Positions 38,638 to 48,742 of a stretch of 64,000 nucleotides of DNA are shown in pieces (position 1 is the first letter of the stretch; each line of letters begins with the position of its first letter). Below the pieces are notes generated by a model, which saw only the letters and a list, made by a program, of their open reading frames with translations, searched no databases and was not told the DNA's origin. Made by a program: the position numbers and the translations under genes. The stretch is from Anaerolineae bacterium. Lineage in GTDB: Bacteria; Chloroflexota; Anaerolineae; Aggregatilineales; Phototrophicaceae. The DNA is taken from the NCBI GenBank assembly GCA_023382675.1, contig JAHDWN010000002.1:133806-197805 (forward strand), written 5' to 3'.

Positions 38638-38818
38638 CGGCAACCCTTTCAAGTGGGGCGAATACCCGTTGTTTTCATTGTAGGCCGTTTTCGTGCCCCC
38701 CCGACCTGATCCCCCCAGGAATGCGGGGAGACACCCGCTTGCCGGATTGGTGAAAATCATCACAAAGCCTCACGAATCGTCATTCAGGTATGGAGCAGGG
38801 TCAAGCAAAGGACAGACG

Positions 38819-40036
38819 ATGCCCAACCATCTGACGGAAACAGCGACGGCGTACCTCCAATATCTGTGCCGGGACATCCCCAACCGGCGTGTCGGCAGCG
38901 CGGGCAACCACGCAGCAACGGATTTCTTCGCGCGGACGATCTCCGGCTTCGGCTTCGCGGTCGAAAGCACGCCGTTTGCGTGCATCGACTGGCACGATGA
39001 CGGCGCGGACTTGACCGCAAATGGCACACGATTCTCGGCAAAGCCCGCCCCGTATGCGCTCGGCTGCGACGTGACCGCGCCGCTGGTCGTCGCCGCGACC
39101 GTCGCCGAGTTGGAAGCGGCGGATGCGATCGGCAAAATCCTGCTGCTGCACGGCGAGATTGCCAGCGAGCAGGTGATGCCGAAGAACTTCCCGTTCTACA
39201 ACCCGGACACGCACAAGCAGATCGTCGCGCTGGTAGAGGCGAAGCAGCCGGGCGCGATTATCACGGCCACGTCGCGCAACCCGGAACTCGCCGGCGGTTT
39301 GTATCCGTTCCCGATGTTCGAAGACGGCGATTTCGACATCCCATCGGTCTACATGACGGATGACGCAGGACTGCGGCTGGCGGAGCATGTGGGTGAGACA
39401 GTCACACTGCGCAGCCGGGCGACGCGCATCCCGTCTTCAGGCGTGAACATCGTCGCGCGCAAAGGCGGCGGCGCTGGGCAGCGCGTCGTTATCTTCGCGC
39501 ACATCGACGCCAAGCTGGGGACGCCGGGCGCGGTTGACAACGGCACCGGCGTGATCACACTGCTGCTGCTGGCTGAACTGCTGCGCGAGTACGCGGGCCG
39601 CCTGGGCGTGGAGATCGTCCCGCTCAACGGCGAGGATTATTACCTCGCGCCGGGAGAGAAACTGTGGGTGGCGGCGAATGAAGGCCGCTTCGACGAGATC
39701 GTCCTCGGCGTCAACATCGACGGCGCAGGGCAAAAGGACTCAGACAGCGCGTATTCACTCTATGGCTGCCCACCGGAGATCGAGACGGCGATCCGGGCGG
39801 CGGTTGCCAATCAGCCGCACATGACCGAGGGCGAGCAGTGGTATCAGGGCGATCATTCCCTGTTCGTATTCAACCAGCGACCGGCGCTCGCGTTCACGTC
39901 GTCGACTCTCGGCGAGCTTATGACGCAGATCACCCATACGCCGGCGGACAACCCGGAGATCGTCGCCGTCGAGCGGCTGGTCGAGATCGCGAGCAGTCTG
40001 CGTGATCTGGTGCTGGCGCTCGACCAGATGGCATAG
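38819..40036 (+). CDS. M28 family zinc peptidase
   Basis: About 405 residues. Metal-binding features of M28 aminopeptidases are visible: AHIDAKLGTPGAVDNGTG (His and bridging Asp), LNGEDYY (Glu), VNIDGAG (Asp) and ITHTPADN (His). An apical PA-like insert lies around 100-220. No signal peptide is seen. AAAGGA precedes the ATG at 38819, and the longer open frame is not conserved in look. A strong hairpin follows. Substrates are probably peptides. Confidence 0.9.
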   Translation: MPNHLTETATAYLQYLCRDIPNRRVGSAGNHAATDFFARTISGFGFAVESTPFACIDWHDDGADLTANGTRFSAKPAPYALGCDVTAPLVVAATVAELEAADAIGKILLLHGEIASEQVMPKNFPFYNPDTHKQIVALVEAKQPGAIITATSRNPELAGGLYPFPMFEDGDFDIPSVYMTDDAGLRLAEHVGETVTLRSRATRIPSSGVNIVARKGGGAGQRVVIFAHIDAKLGTPGAVDNGTGVITLLLLAELLREYAGRLGVEIVPLNGEDYYLAPGEKLWVAANEGRFDEIVLGVNIDGAGQKDSDSAYSLYGCPPEIETAIRAAVANQPHMTEGEQWYQGDHSLFVFNQRPALAFTSSTLGELMTQITHTPADNPEIVAVERLVEIASSLRDLVLALDQMA

Positions 40037-40051
40037 TTCGCCGTCAATTCC

Positions 40052-40080
40052 GGTCACGGCTCATCCCCAAAGCCGTGACC
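40052..40080 (+). terminator. Hairpin after the M28 peptidase gene
   Basis: GGTCACGGCT / AGCCGTGACC, a perfect 10-bp stem with a 9-base loop, 16 bases past the stop. No T-run follows, so it may end transcription only weakly or protect the 3' end. Confidence 0.5.
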
Positions 40081-40162
40081 GCTGCCAGATTAGCCCTGTC
40101 AAGGGAAAGCGTGCGCGAGCGGTTGTATACTGAGAGCACGAAAACCTTCAGGAGCGAGCGAT

Positions 40163-40468
40163 ATGCCTCTTTACGATTACGTGTGTGAAGCGTGTGAGAC
40201 GCCCTACGAAGCGCGGCACGGCTTCGATGCACCCGCGCCGCCGTGCCCGGCATGCGGCAGCGCCAAGGTTCACCGGGTGATCACGCGTGCGCCATCTGCG
40301 CTCAAGGGCATCATGGCGCTGGCCGGGAGCGGTGGCAATGCGACAAAAGAAGAACTGCAATCAAAATGGGCGGAGGAGACGCCCAAACTGCGCAAAAAAC
40401 TGGCCGATAAACTCGGCGAAGACACGGTCAATCGCTACGCGCCGAGCCTGAATCACAGCTACGATTGA
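40163..40468 (+). CDS. FmdB-type zinc-ribbon protein
   Basis: 101 residues beginning MPLYDYVCEACETPYEA with CxxC, then CPACGS, the FmdB/CxxC_CxxC_SSSS zinc ribbon (1-45). A helical tail KLRKKLADKLGEDTV follows. These small proteins accompany many genes; the role is poorly known. The stop is only seven bases from the convergent crtB stop. Confidence 0.88.
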   Translation: MPLYDYVCEACETPYEARHGFDAPAPPCPACGSAKVHRVITRAPSALKGIMALAGSGGNATKEELQSKWAEETPKLRKKLADKLGEDTVNRYAPSLNHSYD

Positions 40469-40475
40469 GCAGCGC

Positions 40476-41441
40476 TCAAGGGCGAGCGCGAATGCTGCGC
40501 CACCAGATACCCGGCAGACGCACCAGCTTTCCAACCATACCTAGATGGGCGCGGCGGGTGAAGACATCGCAATCACGGCCGAGGATTTCGTCCATGATAG
40601 CACGATAAAGCTGCGCAGCGGCGGTGATGGCAAAGCGCCCGTCAGCGTTCAGGTGCGCGATGCCGGGCAGCGCTTCTTCGTAGAGCGCGTGGGTGCGCGC
40701 AATCTGGCTTTGCATGAAAGCGCGCCAGCGCTCACTGACCTGTCCGGCAGCGATGTTCGCCTCCGTCAGCCCAAACGCCTCAAGCTCATCCTGCGGCAGG
40801 TAGAGCCGCCCATTCGCCCAATCCTCGGCCACGTCGCGCAGGATGTTGGTCACTTGCAGCGCGACGCCCAGCTTGATCGCATAGGGAATCGCTTTCTCGT
40901 TGGCGAAGCCGACGATGTGCATCGCCATCAGCCCGACGGTCGAGGCGACTCCGTAAGCATAGGCCGCCAGTTCGTCGAAGCTGGCGTAACGTGTCTTCTC
41001 CAGATCCTGAGCCACGCCGTCGATCAACTGCTCGGCATAACCCGATGGGATGTGAAAGCGCGCGCGTGTATCCGCCCAGGCCAGCGCCACCGGCTCATCC
41101 AGCGGCGGATTGTCATTCAGCGCCAGTTCGCGCCACAACGCCAACGCTTCCCGCCGGTCGGCCACCGAGGCGCCAGGCGCGTCAACCAGATTATCCGTGA
41201 CCCGGCAGAAGGCATACAGCGCTCGCGCAGCGCGGCGTTTTTCCAGCGGCAGCAGCGCGGAAGCGAGATAGAACGTCTTGCTGTTCTCGCGGGTGATGGC
41301 CGCGCAGGTGTCATAAGCCGCTTGCAAAACGTCGGTATCCGCACGCAGCGGGCGCGCCGCCCGGCGCTGGGCCAGCGGCGCATACGCCCAATCGAGCAAG
41401 GTCGTTTCCCAACCGGTCGCTAGGTTAAGGCCGACGTTCAT
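40476..41441 (-). CDS. crtB: Phytoene/squalene synthase family protein
   Basis: 321 residues of the trans-isoprenyl head-to-head synthase family. Both Asp-rich motifs are seen: DNLVD and, later, [15 protein letters not shown]; also [12 protein letters not shown] and [12 protein letters not shown]. It joins two geranylgeranyl (or farnesyl) diphosphates; the crtI gene directly upstream favours phytoene. Its ATG overlaps the crtI stop as ATGA. Geranylgeranyl diphosphate would also feed the diterpene cyclase. Confidence 0.9.
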   Translation of the reverse strand: MNVGLNLATGWETTLLDWAYAPLAQRRAARPLRADTDVLQAAYDTCAAITRENSKTFYLASALLPLEKRRAARALYAFCRVTDNLVDAPGASVADRREALALWRELALNDNPPLDEPVALAWADTRARFHIPSGYAEQLIDGVAQDLEKTRYASFDELAAYAYGVASTVGLMAMHIVGFANEKAIPYAIKLGVALQVTNILRDVAEDWANGRLYLPQDELEAFGLTEANIAAGQVSERWRAFMQSQIARTHALYEEALPGIAHLNADGRFAITAAAQLYRAIMDEILGRDCDVFTRRAHLGMVGKLVRLPGIWWRSIRARP

Positions 41442-42970
41442 ACGGCTTGCTCCATGGTGTGCAGTCCAGGCGTCGAATGGAGATAGGCTGTCTCATCTGC
41501 CCCGCCGATCAGATTTTCGACGATGATCGATGACGAGAGGACACCGGGCAAGCCCGCGCCCGGATGCGTGCCCGCGCCGACGAAGTAGAGGTTGTCGAAA
41601 TCTTCCGAGCGGTTGTGCGGGCGGAACCAGGCCGACTGCGTCAGGATCGGCTGGACGCTGAAGGCCGAGCCGAGATAGCTGTTGAGCGTGTTCTGGAAGT
41701 GTAACGGATCGACGTGCCGTTCGGCGATGATGTTCTCGCGCAGGCCGGGCAGGTAGTTGGCTTCCAGGAATTCGATGATCGAGTCGCGGTAGGGCTTCGC
41801 CATCTTTGTCCAATCGGTGCCGCTGCCGAGATGCGGCACCGGCGAGAGCACGTAGAAGCCTTCGCAGCCCTCGGGCGCAATCGATGGATCGGTGATCGTC
41901 GGCATGTGCAGGTAGAGCGAGAAATCGTCCGCCAGTTTCTGCTTGTTGAAGATGTCGCCGAGCAAGCCCTTGTAGCGCTCGCCCAGGATGATGTTGTGAT
42001 GCGCTAGGCCGCTGTCGAGATAGCGCCGCTTCGTCCCGAAGTAGATGACGAACAGCGACATGCTGTACTTCATGCGCTCGATGCGCCGGTCAGTGAACTT
42101 GCACCGGTAGACTTCGGGGATGAGCTTGCGGTAGGTGAAAGCGACATCGGCGTTCGAGACAATATGATCCGCCGTCACCCGCGTCCCGTCGGCGAGGCGG
42201 ATGCCGGTCACGCGCGCGCCGTTGACGAGGATCTCGCCAACCTCGGCGTTCAGGTGGATCTTGCCGCCCAGTTCTTCGATCAACCGTCCCATGGCCGCGA
42301 CGACTGCGCCCGTGCCGCCCATCGCGTAATGAATGCCCCACTTGCGCTCCAGGTAGTGGATCATGGCATAGATGCTCGGCGCGTCGAACGGGTTGCCGCC
42401 GATCAAGAGCGGGTGGAACGAGAAGACCCGGCGCAGGAACTCGTCTTTGACGAACTGTGAGGCGTAGCGGTAGACGCTCAGATACGACTGCATCTTGATC
42501 AGATCTGGCGCGACTTTGACCATGTCGGTGAAGCGCAGGAACGGCTTGTCCGCCAGTTCGACGAAGCCCTTCTCGAAGATCGGCTTGGTCGTCGCCATGA
42601 AGCGCTGGTAGCCTTCGCGGTCTGCCGGGCTGAACTTGTCGATCTGGTCGAGAATGAAGGCTTCATCGCCGTTGTAGTCGAAGGCGCGCCCGTGATGATC
42701 GAACACACGGTAGAACGGATCGAGCGGGACAAGCGTGACGTAATCTTCGCGCTTGCGCCCGGCGACCGCGAACAGATCGTCGAACATAAACGGCGCCGTG
42801 ATGACCGTCGGCCCGCCGTCGAAGCGGAAGCCGTTGATCTCGTGGACGTAGGCGCGCCCGCCCAGCTTATCCAGCTTCTCGTAGATGTGGACTTCGTGCC
42901 CCTGCGCCAACAGGCGTATGGCCGCGCCCAGGCCGCCGAAACCACTGCCGATGATGATTACCTTCGCCAT
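41438..42970 (-). CDS. crtI: Phytoene desaturase-type FAD oxidoreductase
   Basis: About 510 residues. The FAD/NAD-binding start is [19 protein letters not shown] with [22 protein letters not shown], and the C-terminal carotenoid-desaturase signature is [19 protein letters not shown]. It introduces double bonds into phytoene on the membrane. The ATG at 42970 places the Rossmann fold at the start; a codon pair upstream (42976) is also possible. It heads the crtI-crtB operon, which would give lycopene-type pigments; later carotenoid genes are not in the window. Confidence 0.92.
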   Translation of the reverse strand: MAKVIIIGSGFGGLGAAIRLLAQGHEVHIYEKLDKLGGRAYVHEINGFRFDGGPTVITAPFMFDDLFAVAGRKREDYVTLVPLDPFYRVFDHHGRAFDYNGDEAFILDQIDKFSPADREGYQRFMATTKPIFEKGFVELADKPFLRFTDMVKVAPDLIKMQSYLSVYRYASQFVKDEFLRRVFSFHPLLIGGNPFDAPSIYAMIHYLERKWGIHYAMGGTGAVVAAMGRLIEELGGKIHLNAEVGEILVNGARVTGIRLADGTRVTADHIVSNADVAFTYRKLIPEVYRCKFTDRRIERMKYSMSLFVIYFGTKRRYLDSGLAHHNIILGERYKGLLGDIFNKQKLADDFSLYLHMPTITDPSIAPEGCEGFYVLSPVPHLGSGTDWTKMAKPYRDSIIEFLEANYLPGLRENIIAERHVDPLHFQNTLNSYLGSAFSVQPILTQSAWFRPHNRSEDFDNLYFVGAGTHPGAGLPGVLSSSIIVENLIGGADETAYLHSTPGLHTMEQAV

Positions 42971-43126
42971 GTACACAATACCTTCGTGATGCCCAATCCA
43001 GTCAGGGGATAACTCTGCCCCTCTATTTGAAAGGGCGCAAATGAATATGGCATTAGCACCAAATCATTATTCTTTTAGCATAGCGTCTGGCAAAATGCCG
43101 GGAAATGGGAGATCCAATGGGGATGA

Positions 43127-43349
43127 TTATGACAGCAAGTCCGTAAATTCATCCATGGTCATGCCCGCTTGCCGAAGGATGGCACGAAGTGTGCCCCGTG
43201 GAAGCGGTTTCTTGCCGGTTGGGATCGGGACGGTACGCGCCGGGGGCGGGTCGTCGCGGCGCATTTGCACATGACTGCCTTTTTGTGAGCCCGGCACGCT
43301 GCAATGCTTTGATCACATCATCCGGATTGACTGACGGAAGCCCGCTCAT
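43127..43349 (-). pseudogene. hicA: Frameshifted hicA toxin gene
   Basis: The first 21 codons read MSGLPSVNPDDVIKALQRAGL, the HicA start. After an A-run in CTCACAAAAAGGC the homology continues in another frame: KGSHVQMRRDDPP with the catalytic His, TVPIPTGKKPLPRGTLRAILRQAGM and MDEFTDLLS, ending with TAA at 43127-43129. Relatives have six to eight more residues between AGF and KGSH, so a short deletion caused the shift. The gene overlaps hicB by ATGA. The toxin cannot be made in full. Confidence 0.8.
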
Positions 43350-43576
43350 GCGTCCAGCACCAGAATCTGCTCCAATGGAAACTCATCCGCGTCTTCCGGC
43401 GGAACGGGTTCGCCATGTGCCACTAAGTCTTCGATGTGAAGTTCGATCGCTTCCTGGATCATGCGGATGGCATCATCAATCGACTCGCCGTGACTGGCGA
43501 TACCGAGGCTGGGACATTCCACCCAATAGGGGATTTCTTCGTCGGGTTCGCTGCGGTGGAGGATAATTTTCCGCAT
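43346..43576 (-). CDS. hicB: HicB family antitoxin
   Basis: 76 residues with the HicB N-terminal domain: YWVECPSLGIASHGESIDDAIRMIQEAIELHIEDL. No C-terminal DNA-binding domain is present, as in the short HicB form. It normally binds and blocks HicA mRNA interferase. The gene is intact while its hicA partner is frameshifted; gene order is hicB then hicA. Confidence 0.88.
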   Translation of the reverse strand: MRKIILHRSEPDEEIPYWVECPSLGIASHGESIDDAIRMIQEAIELHIEDLVAHGEPVPPEDADEFPLEQILVLDA

Positions 43577-43723
43577 GTGTTTCGCTCTTCTGCTATGCAG
43601 CGATTATGCCACAGAATGAGGCCAATCTCCTCTGCTGCCCCAATCGCCCCTGAACACCCAAAACACCCCATGATCTGGTAACATTGCAGGCGTATCGCCG
43701 TGCCACGCAGGTCACAGGACGCC

Positions 43724-45529
43724 ATGAAACAGCTACGCCCGCTCTTGCTTCTCCTCGGCCTCATGCTTCTGGTGGCGGCCTGCCAACCCGCCAGCGTCGA
43801 TCAGAGCACGGCAACGCCCGCCTCTGTCAGCCTGCCCACCTTAGAGCCAACCCTGCCCGATTCAGGCGTGCTTGCGCCACGCGCTACGCCTGATCTCGCG
43901 CAGTTGCCGCTGTTGGCTGCGCATCTGGCGCGTGTGCAGGCGGCATTGCAGGAGACTATCCCGATTGTGCCGATCGAAGACGGGCTGGACGACGAGCAGC
44001 GGCAGGCGCAGAGCATCGCGCTCTCCGAGCAGTTGTTCCGGCGCTATGCCCGCGATCCACAGACGCAAGCGCCGTTCCGAAGCGAGATCATGGGTATCTA
44101 TCCCCTGCGGGCGAGCGACATCGTGGAAAAGACGGCTGTTTGCGCCGCTAATCCCTGCTACCGCGTCGAGATGTACAACTACGCGCTCAACTTTTTCGTC
44201 GCCGCCGTCGCCGATCTGCGCGAAGGACGCGTCCTCGACGTAATCGGTTATGAGGACGCGCAGCCGGATATTCCAGCCAGCCTGACGCAGGTCGCGCTCG
44301 AAATCGCCGTCCATGCGCCGGAAGTCCAGGAGGCGCTCGGTTACACGCCCGAAACCAGCGATGCGGTTATGGCGAGCACAAAGACTTCGCTCAACAGCAC
44401 TGTCTGCGAGCGCTCGCGGCATCTGTGCGTCGCGCCCACGTTCGTCGTCGGTGAGCGCGCGCTCTGGGCGATTGTCGATCTGACCGACGGCCGGCTCGTC
44501 GGCGTCCGCTGGACGGCTGTCGGTAGCAGCGTCGCCATCACCGAGAAGCGGCTGGAAGATGAAACGATCATGCGCCAGTTCTGCCAGCAGAACACGCCGC
44601 TGGAGCAGGCTGGCTGGAGTTTGAACTACACACTGACAAGCTCCGACGGCCTGCGCATCTCCGAGGTGACGTACCAGGGCACGCCGATCTTCGACAGCGT
44701 CAAGCTGGTGGATTGGCACGTCAGCTACTCGGCCACGGATGGCTTTGGCTACAGCGATGCGGTCGGCTGCCCGGTCTTCAGTCAGGCAGCGGTCATCGCC
44801 ATCGAGCCGCCGAGGGTGACGGACATGGTTGTGGATGGCGAGGTCGTCGGCTTTGCGCTGGAGCAGGGCTTCTGGAGTGAACTCTGGCCGCTGCCGTGCA
44901 ATTACTTCTATAAGCAGCGCTACGAATTCTACAACGACGGACGGTTCCGCCCGCTGGCGATCAATGTCGGGCGCGGCTGCGGCAACGACGGCACCTACCG
45001 CCCGGTGACGCGCATCGCGCTCGCAGGCAGCGCTTCGACGTTCAGCGAATGGGGCGACTCCGGCTGGCAGGCCTGGACGAGCGAGGGCTGGCGGCTGGCG
45101 GCAGATGTTTCCAGCAATGACGATGGCTACTCGTTCCAGATCAGCAGCGTAAACAGCAGCTTCTACGTCGCGCCCTCGACCGGCCAGTTCGGCGACGGCG
45201 GACGCGGCGATAATGCTTACGTCTACGTCACGCTGCATCATGCAGATCGTGACGAGGGCGACTCCGACATGCCGACGATTGGCCCGTGCTGCAACACCGA
45301 TTATCAACAGGGACCGGAGCGGTTTATCGACCCGACGCCGGAGGCCATCACCGACAATCCGTTGGTGCTCTGGTACGTCGCCCAGATCAAGAATGATGAC
45401 ACGCCGGGGGCGGAGTATTGTTGGGCAGACACCGTGTTGGAGGATGGTCTCTATACGGATCGTGAGTATCCGTGTCCTTCCGGGCCGATGTTTGTGCCGA
45501 CCGGAATTGCAGATGCCAATGCGGGTTGA
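43724..45529 (+). CDS. Large predicted lipoprotein, unknown function
   Basis: About 601 residues. The signal MKQLRPLLLLLGLMLLVAAC gives the lipobox VAAC and sets the start at 43724. The mature protein has many aromatic and Cys residues (AANPCYRVEMYNY, CCNTDYQQGPE, CWADTVLEDGLY) in a beta-rich pattern. I recognise no domain. It lies 15 bases before another membrane-anchored protein gene, likely cotranscribed. Both may belong to an envelope function. Confidence 0.75.
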   Translation: MKQLRPLLLLLGLMLLVAACQPASVDQSTATPASVSLPTLEPTLPDSGVLAPRATPDLAQLPLLAAHLARVQAALQETIPIVPIEDGLDDEQRQAQSIALSEQLFRRYARDPQTQAPFRSEIMGIYPLRASDIVEKTAVCAANPCYRVEMYNYALNFFVAAVADLREGRVLDVIGYEDAQPDIPASLTQVALEIAVHAPEVQEALGYTPETSDAVMASTKTSLNSTVCERSRHLCVAPTFVVGERALWAIVDLTDGRLVGVRWTAVGSSVAITEKRLEDETIMRQFCQQNTPLEQAGWSLNYTLTSSDGLRISEVTYQGTPIFDSVKLVDWHVSYSATDGFGYSDAVGCPVFSQAAVIAIEPPRVTDMVVDGEVVGFALEQGFWSELWPLPCNYFYKQRYEFYNDGRFRPLAINVGRGCGNDGTYRPVTRIALAGSASTFSEWGDSGWQAWTSEGWRLAADVSSNDDGYSFQISSVNSSFYVAPSTGQFGDGGRGDNAYVYVTLHHADRDEGDSDMPTIGPCCNTDYQQGPERFIDPTPEAITDNPLVLWYVAQIKNDDTPGAEYCWADTVLEDGLYTDREYPCPSGPMFVPTGIADANAG

Positions 45530-45544
45530 AGTGAGGCTGTCATC

Positions 45545-46630
45545 TTGAGCAAGCGTAAATCAGGCTCGCGCCCGGCCAAAAGCAAGCCTTCAGCTAAATC
45601 CAAAAGCCAATCTGCGGAGCGCGCCAGGCGTCCGGCTGTTGCGCCGTCCGAGTCGGGCACCTCGCGCACGTGGTTGATCGGCGGGCTGGTCGTAGTCGTA
45701 CTGATTGCCATTGGCGTAGTAATTGTCTTGCTTCAGACCAGCGCATCGACCCCGAGCGCGCCCGCGCCTGCAACGAACTATCTCGTCGGCAGCGCGCAAA
45801 GCTGCGCCGGTGACTCAGCCTTCGTGAGCACGTTGGGCTTCAGCCAGAGGAGCGCCCTCGATACACGCGCCAAATTCGTCAGAGGCGCGGCGCTGCGTGA
45901 ACTCGACCAGAACGGCAATATCGTCCGCTCCTATGAGCATCCCTCGTGGTCGATGGCCGGGTATCTTGGGTCTTTCCAACGGGATGAATTCGGCAATATC
46001 TACCTCGTGCCGACGCCGTTTATCAACATTCTGGACAACCCGCCGGAAAAAGCCAACATTATCTATCGCATCGACAGCGAGACCGGCGAGATGTCGCCGC
46101 TGGTTGACCTGCCCCCGCTCGGGCCGCTCGCACCTGAGAATCCATTCGGCCTGCTCGACATCACCTACGATTGCGATACGCATAGCCTGTATGCGTCATC
46201 CGTCATGGGATCGACCTACGGCACAGTCGCAGGCTCCATCTTCCAGGTCGATCCGCAAACCGGGGAGGTCAGAGACAGGCTCGACCGAGTCGATGCCTTT
46301 GGCATTGGGGTGTTCAACGGCTTGAGTGGCAAACGGCTGTATTTCGGGCTGGCGCGGACGCCGGAGATCTATTCGGTCGCGCTCGACGACACCGGCGCAT
46401 TTACCGACGACATTCGGCTGGAGACCGTGCTCACCGATGTCGAGACCTTCGCCAATGAACACGCCAGTTCGATCACCTTTCACGGCCCGGCGCAGTTGGT
46501 GATCAAGATGGAGCAGTTCGATTTCAACCTGGTGTCACCGACGGAACACCTGACAACCTACCTCTCGTACACCTATAACGCCGACGCGGACACCTGGGAC
46601 TTGATGAGTTCGCAGAAGGTGAGCGAGTGA
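45545..46630 (+). CDS. Membrane-anchored protein with propeller-like exported domain
   Basis: 361 residues from a TTG start. A basic N-terminal tail (SKRKSGSRPAKSK) is followed by a membrane segment at about 45-65 (WLIGGLVVVVLIAIGVVIVLL) and an exported domain. The repeats RDEFGNIYLVPTPF, IYRIDSETGEMSPLVDLPP and IFQVDPQTGEV suggest beta-propeller blades. No named family. It follows the large lipoprotein gene by 15 bases. Confidence 0.75.
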   Translation: MSKRKSGSRPAKSKPSAKSKSQSAERARRPAVAPSESGTSRTWLIGGLVVVVLIAIGVVIVLLQTSASTPSAPAPATNYLVGSAQSCAGDSAFVSTLGFSQRSALDTRAKFVRGAALRELDQNGNIVRSYEHPSWSMAGYLGSFQRDEFGNIYLVPTPFINILDNPPEKANIIYRIDSETGEMSPLVDLPPLGPLAPENPFGLLDITYDCDTHSLYASSVMGSTYGTVAGSIFQVDPQTGEVRDRLDRVDAFGIGVFNGLSGKRLYFGLARTPEIYSVALDDTGAFTDDIRLETVLTDVETFANEHASSITFHGPAQLVIKMEQFDFNLVSPTEHLTTYLSYTYNADADTWDLMSSQKVSE

Positions 46631-46649
46631 ATCTTCGGCGCGCTGGCGC

Positions 46650-47309
46650 TCAATAAGTCGACAGCGCCGCGCCCAGATCGTCCGCGCCCTGCCCACGATC
46701 CAGCCAGCCGGAGGTCGCGTAGGCGCGGTGCTCGGTGAAGAACCACTCGTGAAACTGCGCCAGGTTGGTGATCCGCCCGGCGAGAAGGCGTACGTCGGCC
46801 AGCGCACGCGCTTCTTTCGCCTGCCGTTCGTTCAGCGCCTCGGCGTCGATGCCGTCATCTACAACCGCCTCGAAACCAAATGAATAGCCATCCGTCGGCG
46901 TCAGGCCATAGATCCACGCGAAAATGGCCTGTGTGCGCGGCATGTGAAAATCCGACGTGATCACCAGCAGGCGGCGCAGTCTGCGCGGCTCGGCGTGGAT
47001 GAGGCGCGAAAAAAAGGCGTTGCCGATGGTGTCGTAGGACGCGCTTTCCGTGAGGATGCGCTCTGGCGCGACGCCCTGTGCCACCAGGAAGCGCGCCGCC
47101 TCGACCGACTCGAAGCGCGGAAATCCGCGCGCGTCTAACGGCGGTGGTTTGTGCGTCGTGCCCGCGCTGAGCGTGAGGATAGCGGCGTCACCGGCGCGGG
47201 CGACAGCGCGCTCAAGGCGCTTGATCACCCAGGGCGGCAGTGTGCCATCAGGCAAAAGGCCCCCGCCCGGCACGAGGATAGCATCAAAGCCTGTATGCAT
47301 GTCGTTCAT
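46650..47309 (-). CDS. YdcF/ElyC (DUF218) family protein
   Basis: About 219 residues: DAILVPGGGLLPDG, LSAGTTHKP, ESASYDTIGNAFFSRL and LLVITSDFHMPRTQAIFAWIYG match DUF218, whose members act in envelope or vancomycin-related functions and may bind SAM or nucleotides. The start is taken at MNDMHTGFDAI (47309); the open frame 50 codons longer runs into the regulatory region and is not conserved in look. No membrane anchor is included with this start, unlike some relatives. Confidence 0.8.
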   Translation of the reverse strand: MNDMHTGFDAILVPGGGLLPDGTLPPWVIKRLERAVARAGDAAILTLSAGTTHKPPPLDARGFPRFESVEAARFLVAQGVAPERILTESASYDTIGNAFFSRLIHAEPRRLRRLLVITSDFHMPRTQAIFAWIYGLTPTDGYSFGFEAVVDDGIDAEALNERQAKEARALADVRLLAGRITNLAQFHEWFFTEHRAYATSGWLDRGQGADDLGAALSTY

Positions 47310-47680
47310 CCTAAGAAACACCCACGCTATAAACACGATTGTGGCTCCACCTCTCGCCACTTGATGCGTGTCAATGGTAGCGAGTTTCTCAATTCTACGG
47401 CGAGTATCTGCGCGAATGTGCGCAATCATAGGACGCGCCTCACCCCTGGCATATGACATGCAGCACTATTGTGATCAACTGCGATTGTGATAAAATTCAC
47501 AATATAGGGATGTGACACACGTCCAACATGTGATGACTTATAACACTGAAGGTCGCGTCAGGCGATCTTCATACTGTAAATAAGAAGACGTGATGGACAC
47601 TGTACCCCGGCAATGGCAGCGCCAAAACTGCCAGCGCCACCGAGATTGACCGTCTTCACTACCGAAAAGGAGTCTTGTTC
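47310..47680. other. Regulatory region between ydcF-like gene and hydrogenase operon
   Basis: About 370 bases, AT-rich from 47460, holding the promoter of the hydrogenase operon and probably that of the leftward gene. It contains the palindrome at 47484-47503, an extra half-site TTGTGATCAA near 47469-47478 and a TATAAC box at 47539-47544. No gene is supported. Confidence 0.6.
47484..47503. promoter_or_regulatory. Perfect CRP/FNR-type operator palindrome
   Basis: ATTGTGA-TAAAAT-TCACAAT, a perfect 7+7 inverted repeat that matches TGTGA-N6-TCACA. It is centred about 187 bases before the hydrogenase beta start. If TATAAC at 47539-47544 is the -10 box, the centre is near -57, close to a class I activator position. 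The regulator is not in the window. Confidence 0.6.
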
Positions 47681-48742
47681 ATGAGCTTACGCATCATGCC
47701 GAAGAGCGCGCTCAAAGCCTGGATACAACGACTTCAGCAGCGCAGTTTCAGAATCGTCGGGCCAAAGGCGCTTCATGGGCGCTACGTCTTCGCTGACATT
47801 ACCGATCCAGATGAATTGGCAATTGATTATCCGACGACCCTGTCTGCGCCGAAGCAGTTTCTCCTTCCACCGCGCGAGGTGCTCTTCTCTTTCAACGCCG
47901 ATACGATGGACATGACAGCACACATCGAGGCCGAACCCACAGTGTTGTTCGGCGTGCATACCTGTGATATGCACGCGATACAACTGCTGGATACAGTGCA
48001 GAACAATGGCTTTGCCGACCAGCATTATCGCGCCCGGCGTGATGCGCTCTATCTGGTCAGTATTGAATGCCTCAAACCATGTTCAGCCCAGTGCTTCTGC
48101 AAGGACATGGAAACCTATTCCATCACTGAAACCTACGACGTACATCTGGCCGACATGGGAGACGCCTATGCCGTGCGCGTCGGCAGCGATAAAGGCGAGG
48201 AATTGCTGGCGGGCTTCACCAACATTTGGGAGGGAGCCGACAGCGACCAGCAGCGGCTGAACGAGGTTATGTCGCAAAAGTGGCAGAACTTCGAGTTCCG
48301 GCTCGATGCCACGCTATCACAACTGCCTGAAGTTCTCGGCGCAGCGATGCACAGCGCGCACTGGGATGAACTCGGCGATATTTGCCTGGCCTGCGGTGCG
48401 TGTACCCAGGTCTGCCCGACCTGCTACTGCTTCGACGTGACCGACGAGGTTGACCTGACGCTGACCCATGGTGTCCGTCTGCGCGCCTGGGATAGCTGCC
48501 AGATCGAGAAGTTCGCCGTCGTCGCGGGCAATCACAATTTCCGCTCCCAGCTTGGGCGGCGGCAGCGCCACCGCTTCATGCGCAAGGGCAAATATCAATA
48601 CGAAGCTTACGGCAAGATGGGCTGCGTGGGCTGTGGCCGCTGTGGCACGACGTGCCCGGTCGCTATTACCTGCATCAAGACCTTCAATCACCTGACGCAA
48701 GAAAGCGCCGAGCGGCAAGCTGCCGTGGAGGTGAAAGCATGA
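47681..48742 (+). CDS. hydB: Group 3b-like hydrogenase beta subunit (Fe-S, sulfite-reductase A-like)
   Basis: About 353 residues. Two ferredoxin-type clusters are near the C-terminus: CLACGACTQVCPTCYC and CVGCGRCGTTCPV. Upstream, FGVHTCDMHAIQLLD and CLKPCSAQCFC are typical of the HydB/AsrA family. The subunit carries electrons between the gamma flavin subunit and the small subunit. AAGGAG stands before the ATG at 47681; a TTG two codons earlier is less likely. It is the first gene of the hydrogenase operon and its stop overlaps the gamma start. Confidence 0.9.
   Translation: MSLRIMPKSALKAWIQRLQQRSFRIVGPKALHGRYVFADITDPDELAIDYPTTLSAPKQFLLPPREVLFSFNADTMDMTAHIEAEPTVLFGVHTCDMHAIQLLDTVQNNGFADQHYRARRDALYLVSIECLKPCSAQCFCKDMETYSITETYDVHLADMGDAYAVRVGSDKGEELLAGFTNIWEGADSDQQRLNEVMSQKWQNFEFRLDATLSQLPEVLGAAMHSAHWDELGDICLACGACTQVCPTCYCFDVTDEVDLTLTHGVRLRAWDSCQIEKFAVVAGNHNFRSQLGRRQRHRFMRKGKYQYEAYGKMGCVGCGRCGTTCPVAITCIKTFNHLTQESAERQAAVEVKA

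Noticed and set aside
43862..45307. 481-codon minus-strand open frame opposite the large lipoprotein
   Set aside because: Asp/Arg/Ala-rich chance translation; the plus-strand frame has a lipobox.
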